Below are positions 30,219-38,151 of a stretch of DNA of 64,000 nt, piece after piece. The position numbers and the translations under genes are program-made. Within the stretch, counting starts at the first letter, position 1. Every line of letters starts with the position of its first letter. The stretch is from NCBI GenBank assembly GCA_963797565.1, contig CAWCPM010000013.1:1-64000 (forward strand), given 5' to 3'. The notes beneath the pieces were generated by a model, which did not search any database, was not told the DNA's origin, and saw nothing but the letters and a program-made list of their open reading frames with translations. The DNA comes from JAICYJ01 sp963797565 (GTDB taxonomy: Bacteria > Actinomycetota > Thermoleophilia > Gaiellales > JAICJC01).

Positions 30219-31943
30219 ATGATGGGCGGCGGAGGCGTAGAACAGGCAATGGATCTGGTGCTGATCGGTGTCGCCGTCGTGGCCGGAGTGGCCACGTTCC
30301 TGTCACCGTGCGTGCTGCCGGTGCTGCCGGTGGTGCTCGCCGCGTCGGCGAACGGCGGCCGGCGCCGGCCGCTGGGAATCGCGATCGGCCTGGGCGTGGC
30401 GTTCGTGATCTTCACCCTCTCCGCGTCGCGCCTGCTGATGGCCCTGGGGCTGCCCCAGGATCTGCTGCGTAACCTTGCCATCGCGATGCTGGCGCTGGTC
30501 GGCATCGCCCTGCTGGTGCCGGCGGTGGCGACGCAGGTGGGACGCCTCTACCACCCGTTGGCGGCCGCGGCCGGCGACCGTCTCAACGACGGCGACGGGT
30601 TCTGGTCGGGCGTCGGGCTGGGCGCCGTGCTGTCGCTGGTGTGGACGCCGTGCGCCGGGCCGATCCTGGCCGCGGTCACCGTGCTCAGCGCGGAGAGCCG
30701 CGTCTCGCTCGAGCTGGTGGCGATCACCGCCGCCTACGCACTGGGCGCAACCGTGCCGTTGTTCGTGCTGGCGCTGCTCGGCAACCGCGCGGCGGCACCT
30801 CTCGCCGGCGTGCGGCGCGGAGGCCCGATGCTGCGCCGCGCCGCGGGGGCGGTGCTGCTCGCGACCGCGGTGCTGTTCACGACCGACATCCCGACCCAGC
30901 TTGCGGCCGGCGCCCCGGCCTACGTCTCCTCGTTGCAGCATCTGGAGCGGTCGCACGCCGCCGCCTCCGACCTGCGGGATCTGACGCGGTCCAGCCATAA
31001 CTCGCCCGCAGCGGTGGCGGCCGGCCAGACGCCGGATCACCTGAAGAACTACGGGCCTGCGCCTGACTTCACCGACATCACCAGGTGGATCAACACGCCC
31101 GGCTCGCGGCCGCTTTCGCTGGCGTCCCTGCGCGGCAAGGTGGTGCTGGTCGATTTCTGGACATACTCGTGCGTGAACTGCATCCGCACGCTGCCCTACC
31201 TGAAGCAGTGGTACGCCCGGTACGCCCGCGACGGCCTCGTGATCGTGGGGGTGCACACGCCCGAGTTCGCCTTCGAGCACGTGATCGGAAACGTGGAGCA
31301 GGCCGTCAGCGAGCACGGCATCCGCTACCCCGTCGCCGTCGACGACAGCTACGGCACCTGGAACGCCTGGGGCAACCAGTACTGGCCGGCGGACTACCTG
31401 ATCGACCGCAGCGGGGACGTGCGCGACGCGCACTTCGGGGAGGGCGGATACGGGCAGACCGAGGACGACATCCGCACGCTGCTGGGCGAGCCCACCACCG
31501 CGGCGCTCTCGCGCCCGGCCGGCGCACTCACCCCCTCGTCCACGATCGGCACGCCGGAGACGTACCTGGGCACGTACCGCGCGGCCGCCTACCACCAGCA
31601 GCTGCGGGCCGGACGGGACGCGGCCTACTCGGCCCCGGCGCGGGTCGCCCCCAACCAGGTCGCGCTGGCCGGGCACTGGGGTGTGGAGCAACACCAGATC
31701 GTGGCCGGGCACGGCGCGCGGCTGCTGTTCCGCTACACGGCGCCGCGCATCTACCTGGTGGCCGCGCCACCCGCGGGCGGCAGCGCCCGCCTGCACGTCC
31801 GCGTGGACGGCCGGCGCCTGCCCGACGTGACGGTGCCCCGGGACGACCTCTACCAGCTCGCACATCTGGCCGGGTCGGGGCCGCATCTGCTGCGGCTGGA
31901 CGTGCCGCCGGGAACGACGCTCTACTCGTTCACGTTCGGCTGA
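30219..31943 (+). CDS. dipZ: DipZ-type CcdA / thioredoxin-like / C-terminal beta-domain fusion
   Basis: A three-domain membrane protein moving reducing power across the membrane for extracytoplasmic disulfides or cytochrome c maturation. Residues ~10-230 are a CcdA-like domain with the helix-1 Cys in FLSPCVLPVLPVVLA and the partner Cys in LVWTPCAGPILAAV. The central domain is a TlpA-like thioredoxin with active site YSCVNCIRTLPYL. The last ~140 residues form a beta-rich domain (THYR-like in DipZ). The length of ~574 is normal. ATG 30219 is used; ATG 30249 is an alternative. The end overlaps the convergent ABC gene by 14 bases. Confidence 0.9.
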   Translation: MMGGGGVEQAMDLVLIGVAVVAGVATFLSPCVLPVLPVVLAASANGGRRRPLGIAIGLGVAFVIFTLSASRLLMALGLPQDLLRNLAIAMLALVGIALLVPAVATQVGRLYHPLAAAAGDRLNDGDGFWSGVGLGAVLSLVWTPCAGPILAAVTVLSAESRVSLELVAITAAYALGATVPLFVLALLGNRAAAPLAGVRRGGPMLRRAAGAVLLATAVLFTTDIPTQLAAGAPAYVSSLQHLERSHAAASDLRDLTRSSHNSPAAVAAGQTPDHLKNYGPAPDFTDITRWINTPGSRPLSLASLRGKVVLVDFWTYSCVNCIRTLPYLKQWYARYARDGLVIVGVHTPEFAFEHVIGNVEQAVSEHGIRYPVAVDDSYGTWNAWGNQYWPADYLIDRSGDVRDAHFGEGGYGQTEDDIRTLLGEPTTAALSRPAGALTPSSTIGTPETYLGTYRAAAYHQQLRAGRDAAYSAPARVAPNQVALAGHWGVEQHQIVAGHGARLLFRYTAPRIYLVAAPPAGGSARLHVRVDGRRLPDVTVPRDDLYQLAHLAGSGPHLLRLDVPPGTTLYSFTFG

Positions 31944-33247
31944 GCCGCGGGCGTGATCTGGCGGAGCGTGCGTCGGCCAACTCGGGGTCGTACAGATGAC
32001 AGGCCACCTCGGCACCGCCCTCCGGCCGCAGGACGGGATCGTGGCCGGGGTGGAACTCGATCACCGCCCCGCCCGGCCGCGGCGTGATCGACTCGATGCC
32101 GTGCCAGATCCGCTCGCGGGAGTCGTCCTCGCGGATGTGGTCGAGCAGCGTCGCGACATCGGCGCCGGTGCCGGTCGCGGAGGGCACCGTCGCGCGCGAA
32201 CCGCGCTGGTCGAGGCCGGCCAGGTCGCCCAGCTGCAGCCGCTCGGTCTCGAACAGCTCCTGGCCGCCCACCGCCCACCGCTGCTCGAGCATGTCGTGCA
32301 GGTCACGCGCCTCCCACCCGCACGGTGCAAACGCCTTCGGGCAGCGGGGGTGGAAGCGGCAGCCGAGCGGCGGCTCCGCGGCGTCGGGCACCTCGCCGCG
32401 AGGCAGATCGCGGGGGATGCTGCGCGACGGGTCGGGGTCGGGGATCGCCCGCAGCAGCGACTGCGTGTATGGGTGGCGCGGGTTCGCGAAGATCTCATCG
32501 GTGGCGCCGATCTCGACGATCCGGCCAAGGTACATGATCGCCACCCGGTCGCAGAAGAACTTGGCCGTGGCCAGGTCGTGGGTGATGTAGACGTACGTGA
32601 GGTCGAGGTCGCTCTTCAGGCCCAGCATCAGCTCCAGGATCTTGGCGCGCACGCTCATGTCCAGCATCGACACCGGCTCGTCGGCGACCAGCAGGCTGGG
32701 GTTCAGGATCACCGCACGCGCCAGCACCGCCCGCTGCTTCTGGCCGCCGGATAGGTCGCTCGGGTACTTGCCCAGGTACTGGTCCGGCGGCGACAGCCCG
32801 ACTCGCTCGAGCACCGCGGAGACGCGATTGCGGATGTCGGCGCGGTCGCGGGTGATGCCGTGGATGCGCAGCGGATGGCCGACCGCCGTCTCGATCGTCA
32901 TCGCCGGGTTCAGCGAGGCGTGCGGGTCCTGGAACACCATCTGCACCTTGCGCCGCATCGCGCGTACCTCGCGTTCGCGCAGCCCCAACACGTCCTCGCC
33001 CTCGAGCCTGATCGAGCCGCCGGTCGGGTCGACGAGGCGCAAGCAGCGCGCGGCCGAGCGTGGTCTTGCCGCTGCCCGACTCGCCGACGATGCCCAGCAC
33101 CTCGCCGCGTGCCACCGAGAAGGAAACGCCGTCCACCGCCTGGACGGCGCCGACGTCCTTCCCGACCAGGCGCGCACCGAACGACCCGCGCAGCGGGAAG
33201 TGCACCCGCAGATCCTCGACCTCGAGCAGCGCGTCGGCGTCGGTCAC
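31930..33247 (-). CDS. Dipeptide/oligopeptide ABC transporter ATPase (DppF/OppF type) with insertion, one frame break
   Basis: The second ATPase of the importer operon. It has Walker A GIVGESGSGKTTLGRAL, Q-loop VQMVFQDPHASLNP, signature DLSGGQKQRAVLARAVI and Walker B LLVADEPVSMLD. Near 33050 a one-base gain breaks the frame between ALL and RLVDPTGGS. The C-terminal oligopeptide domain starts CRFHPRCPKAFAPCGWE and ends EVACHLYDPEL, but between them lie ~95 residues (DMLEQRWAVGGQELFETERL to GAVIEFHPGHDPVLRPEG) absent from classic DppF. The start is GTG 33247, three bases after the DppD-like stop. Confidence 0.83.
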
Positions 33248-33249
33248 GT

Positions 33250-34284
33250 CTACGCCTCCTCCGCCACGGCGATCCGCTCCTGCTCGAGCGGTTCCCGCCC
33301 GCCCTCGGGGATCCGGTCGCCCGGCCCGTGCAGCCAGCACTCCACGCGCTGTCCGTCGGCCAGCCGCTGCTCCACCGGCGCCAGCTGCGCGCAGACTCGC
33401 ATCGCATCCGGGCAGCGGGGATGGAACTTGCACGCGGGTGGCGGGTCGATCAGGCTGGGCGGGGCGCCGGGGATGTAGTGCAGGCCGGTGGTGTGCAGCG
33501 AGATCACGGAGCGCAGCAGCTCGCGCGTGTACGGGTGGGCGGGTTGCGAGAAGACCGTGCGGGCGTCCCCCTCCTCGACGATCCGCCCGGCGTACATCAC
33601 GGCCACCCGGTCGCAGGCCTCGGCCACGATGCCGAGGTTGTGGGTGATCAGCAGCAGGGCCGTGTCGAAGTTGCGCTTCAGGTCGGCCAGGATCGACAGG
33701 ATCTGGGCCTCGACCAGCACGTCCAGAGCCGTGGTCGGCTCGTCGGCGATCACGAGCTTGGGCCGTAGCACCAGCGCCAGCGCGATCATGATCCGCTGGC
33801 GCATGCCGCCGGAGAACTCGTGCGGGTAGTTGCCGGAACCGCGTCGGCGGGATGCCCATGCCGCCCAGCGCCTCCAGCGAGCGGCGCCGCACCTCCGCCT
33901 TGCTCAGCTTCGGCTCGTGCGCCGTGATCGTCTCGCTGAAGTGGTCCTCGATCCGCATCAGCGGGTTCGAGGCGGGTCATCGGCTCCTGGAAGATCAGCG
34001 CGATGTCCGGCCCCCGCATGCGCCGCAGCTGCCTGTCGCTGACCTTCAGCAGGTCGCGTGTCCTGGAACAGCACCTCGCCGTCGACCGCGGATCCGTCCG
34101 GCAGCAGGCCCATCACGCCGCGCCCGAGCGTTGACTTGCCGCAGCCGGACTCGCCGACCAGGCCCAGCACCTCACCGGCCCGGATCTGGAGGCTGACGCC
34201 GTCGACGGCCCGCACGGCACCGCGCGCGCTGCCGTACCAGACCCGCAGGTCGCGGACGTCGAGCACCGGTACGGTGACGCTCAT
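33250..34284 (-). CDS. Dipeptide/oligopeptide ABC transporter ATPase (DppD/OppD type), three frame breaks
   Basis: The first ATPase of the importer. Walker A is GLVGESGCGKSTLGRGVMGL. The rest is spread over three other frames: MRGPDIALIFQEPMTRL (Q-loop), then MRIEDHFSETITAHEPKLSK, then MRQRIMIALALVLRPKLVI with Walker B VIADEPTTALD and ITHNLGIVAEACDRVAVMYA. The breaks are near 34060, 33968 and 33845, each a one-base gain, totalling three bases within ~220 bp. Sequence error is likelier than true decay, because every motif is intact once rejoined. The C-terminal CKFHPRCPDAMRVC is the substrate-family extension. ATG 34284 overlaps the permease stop by ATGA. Confidence 0.8.
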
Positions 34285-35237
34285 GCCTCCTCCTCCTGCG
34301 GTGCCCTCGGCGGCAGCGTGACGGGCTCCATCTTGCGCCGCCGCAGCACCGGGTTGAGGACGTCGTTCAGGCCCTCGCCCAACAGCGTCAGGCCGGTCAC
34401 CAGCAGCACGATCGCCATGCCCGGGAACAGGCCCGTCCACCAGATACCGGCGCCGGCGTCGGACAGCGCACGGGAGCTGTCGTAGCCCCACTCGGCGGCG
34501 TCCGTGGGCTGGATGCCGTAGCCGAGAAACCCGAGCGCGGCCAGGGTCAGGATCGCATCGGCGGCGTTGAGCGTGGCGATCACGGGCACGCTCTGCACCA
34601 CGTTCTGGAACACGTAGCGGCCGATCACGGTGCGCGGGCGCGCTCCCAGCGCGCGCGCGGCCTCGACGTAGGACTCCTCGCGGAGGCTGACGACGTGGTT
34701 TCTGACCACGCGGAAGTACTGCGGGATGTAGACGGCCGATATGGCGAAGGCCGCGGTGGCCACGCCGCTGCCGAACTTGTCGGACAAGAGGAACGCGATC
34801 ACGATCGCGAGCAGCAGGTAGGGAAACGCGAACAGGGCGTCCATGATCAGCACCAGCACGCGGTCCACCGGCCCGCCGAAGTAGCCCGAGAGCAGCCCCA
34901 GCGGCAGGCCCACCAGCAGCGACACCACGACGGCGAACAGCACCACCTTCAGCTCCGTCCGTGCCCCCCAGATCACCCGGGACATGACGTCGGTGGATTG
35001 GACGTTGGTCCCGAACCAGTGCGCCGAGGATGGTGCCTGCTGCTTCACGAAGCGTTGGCCGGAGGCGTCCTTGTACTGGTCGAAGTCGTAGGGCGAGATC
35101 CAGGGCGCCGTCAGCGCCATCACCACGAACAGCAGCGTCAGCACGATCCCTGCCCACACGATCCAGCGCGGCACGCCGCGCGCCTCGCGCACGGGGCCGA
35201 ACGCGCGACCGGCTCTGGCGATCAGTTGCGACGCCAT
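34281..35237 (-). CDS. Dipeptide-type ABC transporter permease (DppC type)
   Basis: A 318-residue inner-membrane permease. An N-terminal helix (WIVWAGIVLTLLFVVMALTA) is followed by the periplasmic stretch HWFGTNVQSTDVMSRVIWGA, typical of DppC, and five more helices. The coupling EAA-type loop is YVEAARALGARPRTVIGRYV. ATG 35235-35237 overlaps the DppB-like stop by one base. The very long upstream open frame in this phase is a shadow of the DppB gene. It pairs with the upstream permease; the solute is probably a peptide or similar. Confidence 0.9.
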   Translation of the reverse strand: MASQLIARAGRAFGPVREARGVPRWIVWAGIVLTLLFVVMALTAPWISPYDFDQYKDASGQRFVKQQAPSSAHWFGTNVQSTDVMSRVIWGARTELKVVLFAVVVSLLVGLPLGLLSGYFGGPVDRVLVLIMDALFAFPYLLLAIVIAFLLSDKFGSGVATAAFAISAVYIPQYFRVVRNHVVSLREESYVEAARALGARPRTVIGRYVFQNVVQSVPVIATLNAADAILTLAALGFLGYGIQPTDAAEWGYDSSRALSDAGAGIWWTGLFPGMAIVLLVTGLTLLGEGLNDVLNPVLRRRKMEPVTLPPRAPQEEEA

Positions 35238-36265
35238 CAGTACCGCACCCTCGGGTCGATCCAGGCGTTCACGAAGTCGATCAGCACGCTGATGAAGATC
35301 ACGATCAGGGCGAAGAACGTGATGATCCCCTGCACCGCGATGTAGTCGCGGTTGTTCAGGTAGCGCACCAGCTCGAAGCCGATGCCCGGCCAGTTGAACG
35401 TCGTCTCGGTGAGGACGGCGCCCGACATCAAGAGCGCCACTTGCAGGCCCAGCACCGTCACCACCGGCACCAGGGCGTTCTTGAACGCATGGCGGTAGAC
35501 GACCGATTTCTCGTCGATGCCGCGCGCGCGGGCGGCCTCGATGTAGTCGCCCTTCATCGTCTGCAGCACGTTCACGCGCACCAGCCGGATCAGGACACCG
35601 GCGATGATCAGGCCGAGGGTGGCGGCGGGCAGGATCAGGTGCAGCACGACGTCCTTGAAGGTGGCCCAGTCGCCGTAGATGATCGCATCGATCAGGTAGA
35701 GGTGCGTGTGCGTGGGCAGCAGGAACTGCACCTCCGGGCTGGCCCGGCCGGAGGTCGGTAGCCAGCCCAACCGCTCTCCGAACAGCAGCTGCGCGAGGAA
35801 GCCTAAGAAGAAGGCGGGCATCGCGTAGACGACGATGCCGAACATGCGGATGCTGACGTCGGCGCCGGAGTCGCGCAGCCGGCCGGCCAGCAGGCCCAGC
35901 CCGATGCCGACCGACAGGGCGACCACCATCGCCCAGAAGGTCAGCTCCAGCGTTGCGCTGCCGTTCTCGATGATCACATCGGTGACCGGCCGATCGTCGG
36001 TGATGGTGGTGCCGAAGTTGAGCCGTGCCACATCGCCCAGATAGTCGACGTACTGCACCACCAGCGGCTTGTCGTAGCCGGCCACGTGGCGGCGCTCCTC
36101 CAGCTCCTTGGGCGGCAGCCGGCCGCCCAGCGCCGCGGTGACCGGGTCTCCGGGCGCGACCCGCATCATGAAGAACACCAGCGTCAGGAGGATCCACAGC
36201 ATCGGCAGAACCAGCGCCAGGCGGGTCAGCGCATAGGTGCGAAGTGAGGTGGTCGGTTTGGCCAT
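35237..36265 (-). CDS. Dipeptide-type ABC transporter permease (DppB type)
   Basis: A 342-residue permease. The start TYALTRLALVLPMLWILLTL with FFMMRVAPGDPV is characteristic of DppB/OppB. The coupling loop reads YIEAARARGIDEKSVVYRHA, followed by FKNALVPVVTVLGLQV. Six helices are seen. It is 52 bases downstream of the solute-binding protein, separated by a strong hairpin, and is translationally close to the DppC-like gene. Solute identity depends on the binding protein. Confidence 0.91.
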   Translation of the reverse strand: MAKPTTSLRTYALTRLALVLPMLWILLTLVFFMMRVAPGDPVTAALGGRLPPKELEERRHVAGYDKPLVVQYVDYLGDVARLNFGTTITDDRPVTDVIIENGSATLELTFWAMVVALSVGIGLGLLAGRLRDSGADVSIRMFGIVVYAMPAFFLGFLAQLLFGERLGWLPTSGRASPEVQFLLPTHTHLYLIDAIIYGDWATFKDVVLHLILPAATLGLIIAGVLIRLVRVNVLQTMKGDYIEAARARGIDEKSVVYRHAFKNALVPVVTVLGLQVALLMSGAVLTETTFNWPGIGFELVRYLNNRDYIAVQGIITFFALIVIFISVLIDFVNAWIDPRVRY

Positions 36266-36270
36266 GGTCG

Positions 36271-36304
36271 GGCCGGGGAGCCCGTCGCTGCGGACTCCCC
36301 GGCC
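36271..36304 (-). promoter_or_regulatory. Strong intra-operon hairpin between binding protein and permease genes
   Basis: GGCCGGGGAG (36271-36280) pairs perfectly with CTCCCCGGCC (36295-36304), a 10-bp GC stem with a 14-base loop. It sits 13 bases after the stop of the binding protein gene and just before the DppB-like start. Such hairpins act as partial terminators or 3'-end stabilisers, making the binding protein more abundant than the membrane subunits. No U-run follows. Confidence 0.55.
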
Positions 36305-36317
36305 TGCGCCTTGTCGT

Positions 36318-37925
36318 CTAGCTCTTGCTGATCAGCCAGAACCGGAAGATATACGCGGGATCGAACGTCTCCTCGACGCCCGACACCCCGTTTCGCACCA
36401 CCGCGATCTGCTTGCCCTGCCAGATCGGGACGGTGGGTGCGTCCTTCGCGGCCAGCTGCTGGATCTTGGTGAACGCGGCCTGCCGCGTCGCGGGATCCGT
36501 CGATGCCTTCTCCTGGTCGATCGCCTTGTCGATCGCCGGGTTGTCGTAGTGGCCGTTCCAGAACCCGCCGTTGGGATAGAAGTAGGCCGAGTAGTCGTCG
36601 GCATCCGGGTAGTCCGGGAACCATCCCAGCTGGAAGGCCGGGAAGATGTCCTTACCGCGGTCGACGGCGTACTGATCCCACTCCTCCGACTTGAGCGTCA
36701 CCTTGAACAGGCCGCTGCCCTCCAGCTCGCGCTTGATCTCGGTGTACTCGTCGGCCGAGCCGCCGCCGTAGTGCGTCGGCGTCCACCAGACCGTGATCGG
36801 CACCGGCGTGGTGATGCCGGCATCGGTCAGCTCCTTCTTGGCCAGATCGGGGTTCGGCGTCGCACCGAACTCGGTCTTGTACGAGTCGATGTGGCCGAAC
36901 AGGCCGGCCGGGACCATCGAGTAGAGCGGCTGCACCGTGTCGTTGTAGACGTTGTGCGCGATCGACTGCCGGTCGATCAGGTAGGCGATCGACCGCCGCA
37001 CGGCCAGCTGGTCGGAGGGCGGCAGCTTCACGTTGAACACCAGGTAGCGGATCTCGATGCCCTGGCCCTCGACCACCTGCAGGCCGCTCTGCCCGCGCAG
37101 CGACGAGATGTCGGTGGGCGTCAGGTTGCGGAACGCGATGTCGACGTCGCCGCCCTGGATGGCAAGTTTCAGCGACGGCGTGTCCTTGTAGTACTGGATC
37201 AGAACGCGAGCGTTCTTGGCGGGCGTTCCCCAGTAGGCGTCGTTGCGCTCGAGCACGGTCTGCACGCCCGGCTGGTACTTGACCAGCTTGTACGGGCCCG
37301 TGCCGATCGGCTGGTCGTCCGGCTGAAGCTTCGTAGCCGGGTAGACGCCCGAGGGCACGATCGCCGCCGCGCCGGTGGCCAGGATGAACGGCCAGGTCGC
37401 ATCAGGCTGCGTCAGGTGGAAGGTGACCGTCTGCGGGTCGGGAGTGGAGATCTCGTCCCCCTTCCACTTGCCGCATGTTGCCAGCGACGAGAACAGATAG
37501 CACGCGCCCTGATCGCCGTTGATGACGATGCTGCGCTGGAACGAGAACTCGACGTCCTTCGACGTCAATGGATCCCCGTTCTGGAACTTGACACCCGACC
37601 GCAGGTGACAGGTGTACGTCTTCGGGTCGTCCCACGAGCAGGACGTCGCCAGCGACGGCACCGGCTTGTTCCCTCCCGGCGGAATGGTCATCAGCTCGTC
37701 GTACACGTTGTAGATGATGTTCCACGAGTGCAGGTCGTAGGCATTGGCCGGATCGAAGTGGATCGCGGTGTCGGTGGTGCCCATGATGATCGTGGCGTCG
37801 CTGTTTCCACCGCCGCCTCCGCCGCCGCTCGACGAACCGCTCGAGCTGCCACAGCCGGCCGCCAGCGCGACCACCGCAGCCGCCAACACGAACAGGCGCA
37901 AGCCACGTGATGTGCGTGTCCGCAC
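36318..37925 (-). CDS. ABC transporter substrate-binding lipoprotein, family 5 (dipeptide/oligopeptide type)
   Basis: A 535-residue extracytoplasmic lipoprotein. The signal peptide LRLFVLAAAVVALAAGC has the lipidated Cys at position 25, followed by a flexible Ser/Gly linker. The family 5 core shows HLRSGVKFQNGDPLTSKDVEFSF, DQPIGTGPYKLVKY, and the C-terminal KDAPTVPIWQGKQIAVV. GTG 37925 has a GAGGAGGAC ribosome site (37930-37938) at good spacing; the longer frame to 38045 lacks this and would spoil the signal peptide. It is the first gene of the importer operon. Family 5 ligands include peptides, nickel and sugars; the ligand is not predictable here. Confidence 0.91.
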   Translation of the reverse strand: MRTRTSRGLRLFVLAAAVVALAAGCGSSSGSSSGGGGGGGNSDATIIMGTTDTAIHFDPANAYDLHSWNIIYNVYDELMTIPPGGNKPVPSLATSCSWDDPKTYTCHLRSGVKFQNGDPLTSKDVEFSFQRSIVINGDQGACYLFSSLATCGKWKGDEISTPDPQTVTFHLTQPDATWPFILATGAAAIVPSGVYPATKLQPDDQPIGTGPYKLVKYQPGVQTVLERNDAYWGTPAKNARVLIQYYKDTPSLKLAIQGGDVDIAFRNLTPTDISSLRGQSGLQVVEGQGIEIRYLVFNVKLPPSDQLAVRRSIAYLIDRQSIAHNVYNDTVQPLYSMVPAGLFGHIDSYKTEFGATPNPDLAKKELTDAGITTPVPITVWWTPTHYGGGSADEYTEIKRELEGSGLFKVTLKSEEWDQYAVDRGKDIFPAFQLGWFPDYPDADDYSAYFYPNGGFWNGHYDNPAIDKAIDQEKASTDPATRQAAFTKIQQLAAKDAPTVPIWQGKQIAVVRNGVSGVEETFDPAYIFRFWLISKS

Positions 37926-37941
37926 GATTGTCCTCCTCTCG

Positions 37942-37992
37942 GTCCCGCTAGCGCGGGACGACGTCCCCAGGTGTCCGGCCGTGAAGCCGGAC
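37942..37992 (-). promoter_or_regulatory. Two tandem hairpins in the leader of the importer operon
   Basis: GTCCCGC/GCGGGAC (37942-37948/37953-37959, loop TAGC) and GTCCGGC/GCCGGAC (37973-37979/37986-37992) are perfect 7-bp stems in the ~60 bases before the ribosome site of the binding protein gene. The promoter-distal one ends about four bases upstream of the Shine-Dalgarno sequence. They could stabilise the mRNA or form a cis-regulator. No known riboswitch consensus was recognised. Confidence 0.45.
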
Positions 37993-38082
37993 CGTCTCGA
38001 AGGTTGTGACGCACCCACCTCATCAGATGTTGGCGGCGGGGTCAATCGCGGGGGCGCGGGCGCGGCTGTATCGTCACGCGGC

Positions 38083-38151
38083 GTGGCCCCTGATCTGATC
38101 TGGCTCGCCGCGCCGATCTGCCTGCCGGGCGCGGCGCTGGTGCGGGCATGA
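38083..38151 (+). CDS. Possible 22-residue hydrophobic leader peptide
   Basis: GTG 38083 opens a short frame (APDLIWLAAPICLPGAALVRA) that ends in TGA 38149-38151 and overlaps the ATG of the next gene as ATGA. It is too short to judge by codon pattern. It could be a coupled leader, the remnant of an N-terminus, or chance. Confidence 0.2.
   Translation: MAPDLIWLAAPICLPGAALVRA

Noticed and set aside
38019..38026. CTGATGAG on the minus strand, resembling a hammerhead ribozyme core
   Set aside because: The required GAAA element and three closing stems are not present in the surrounding leader.
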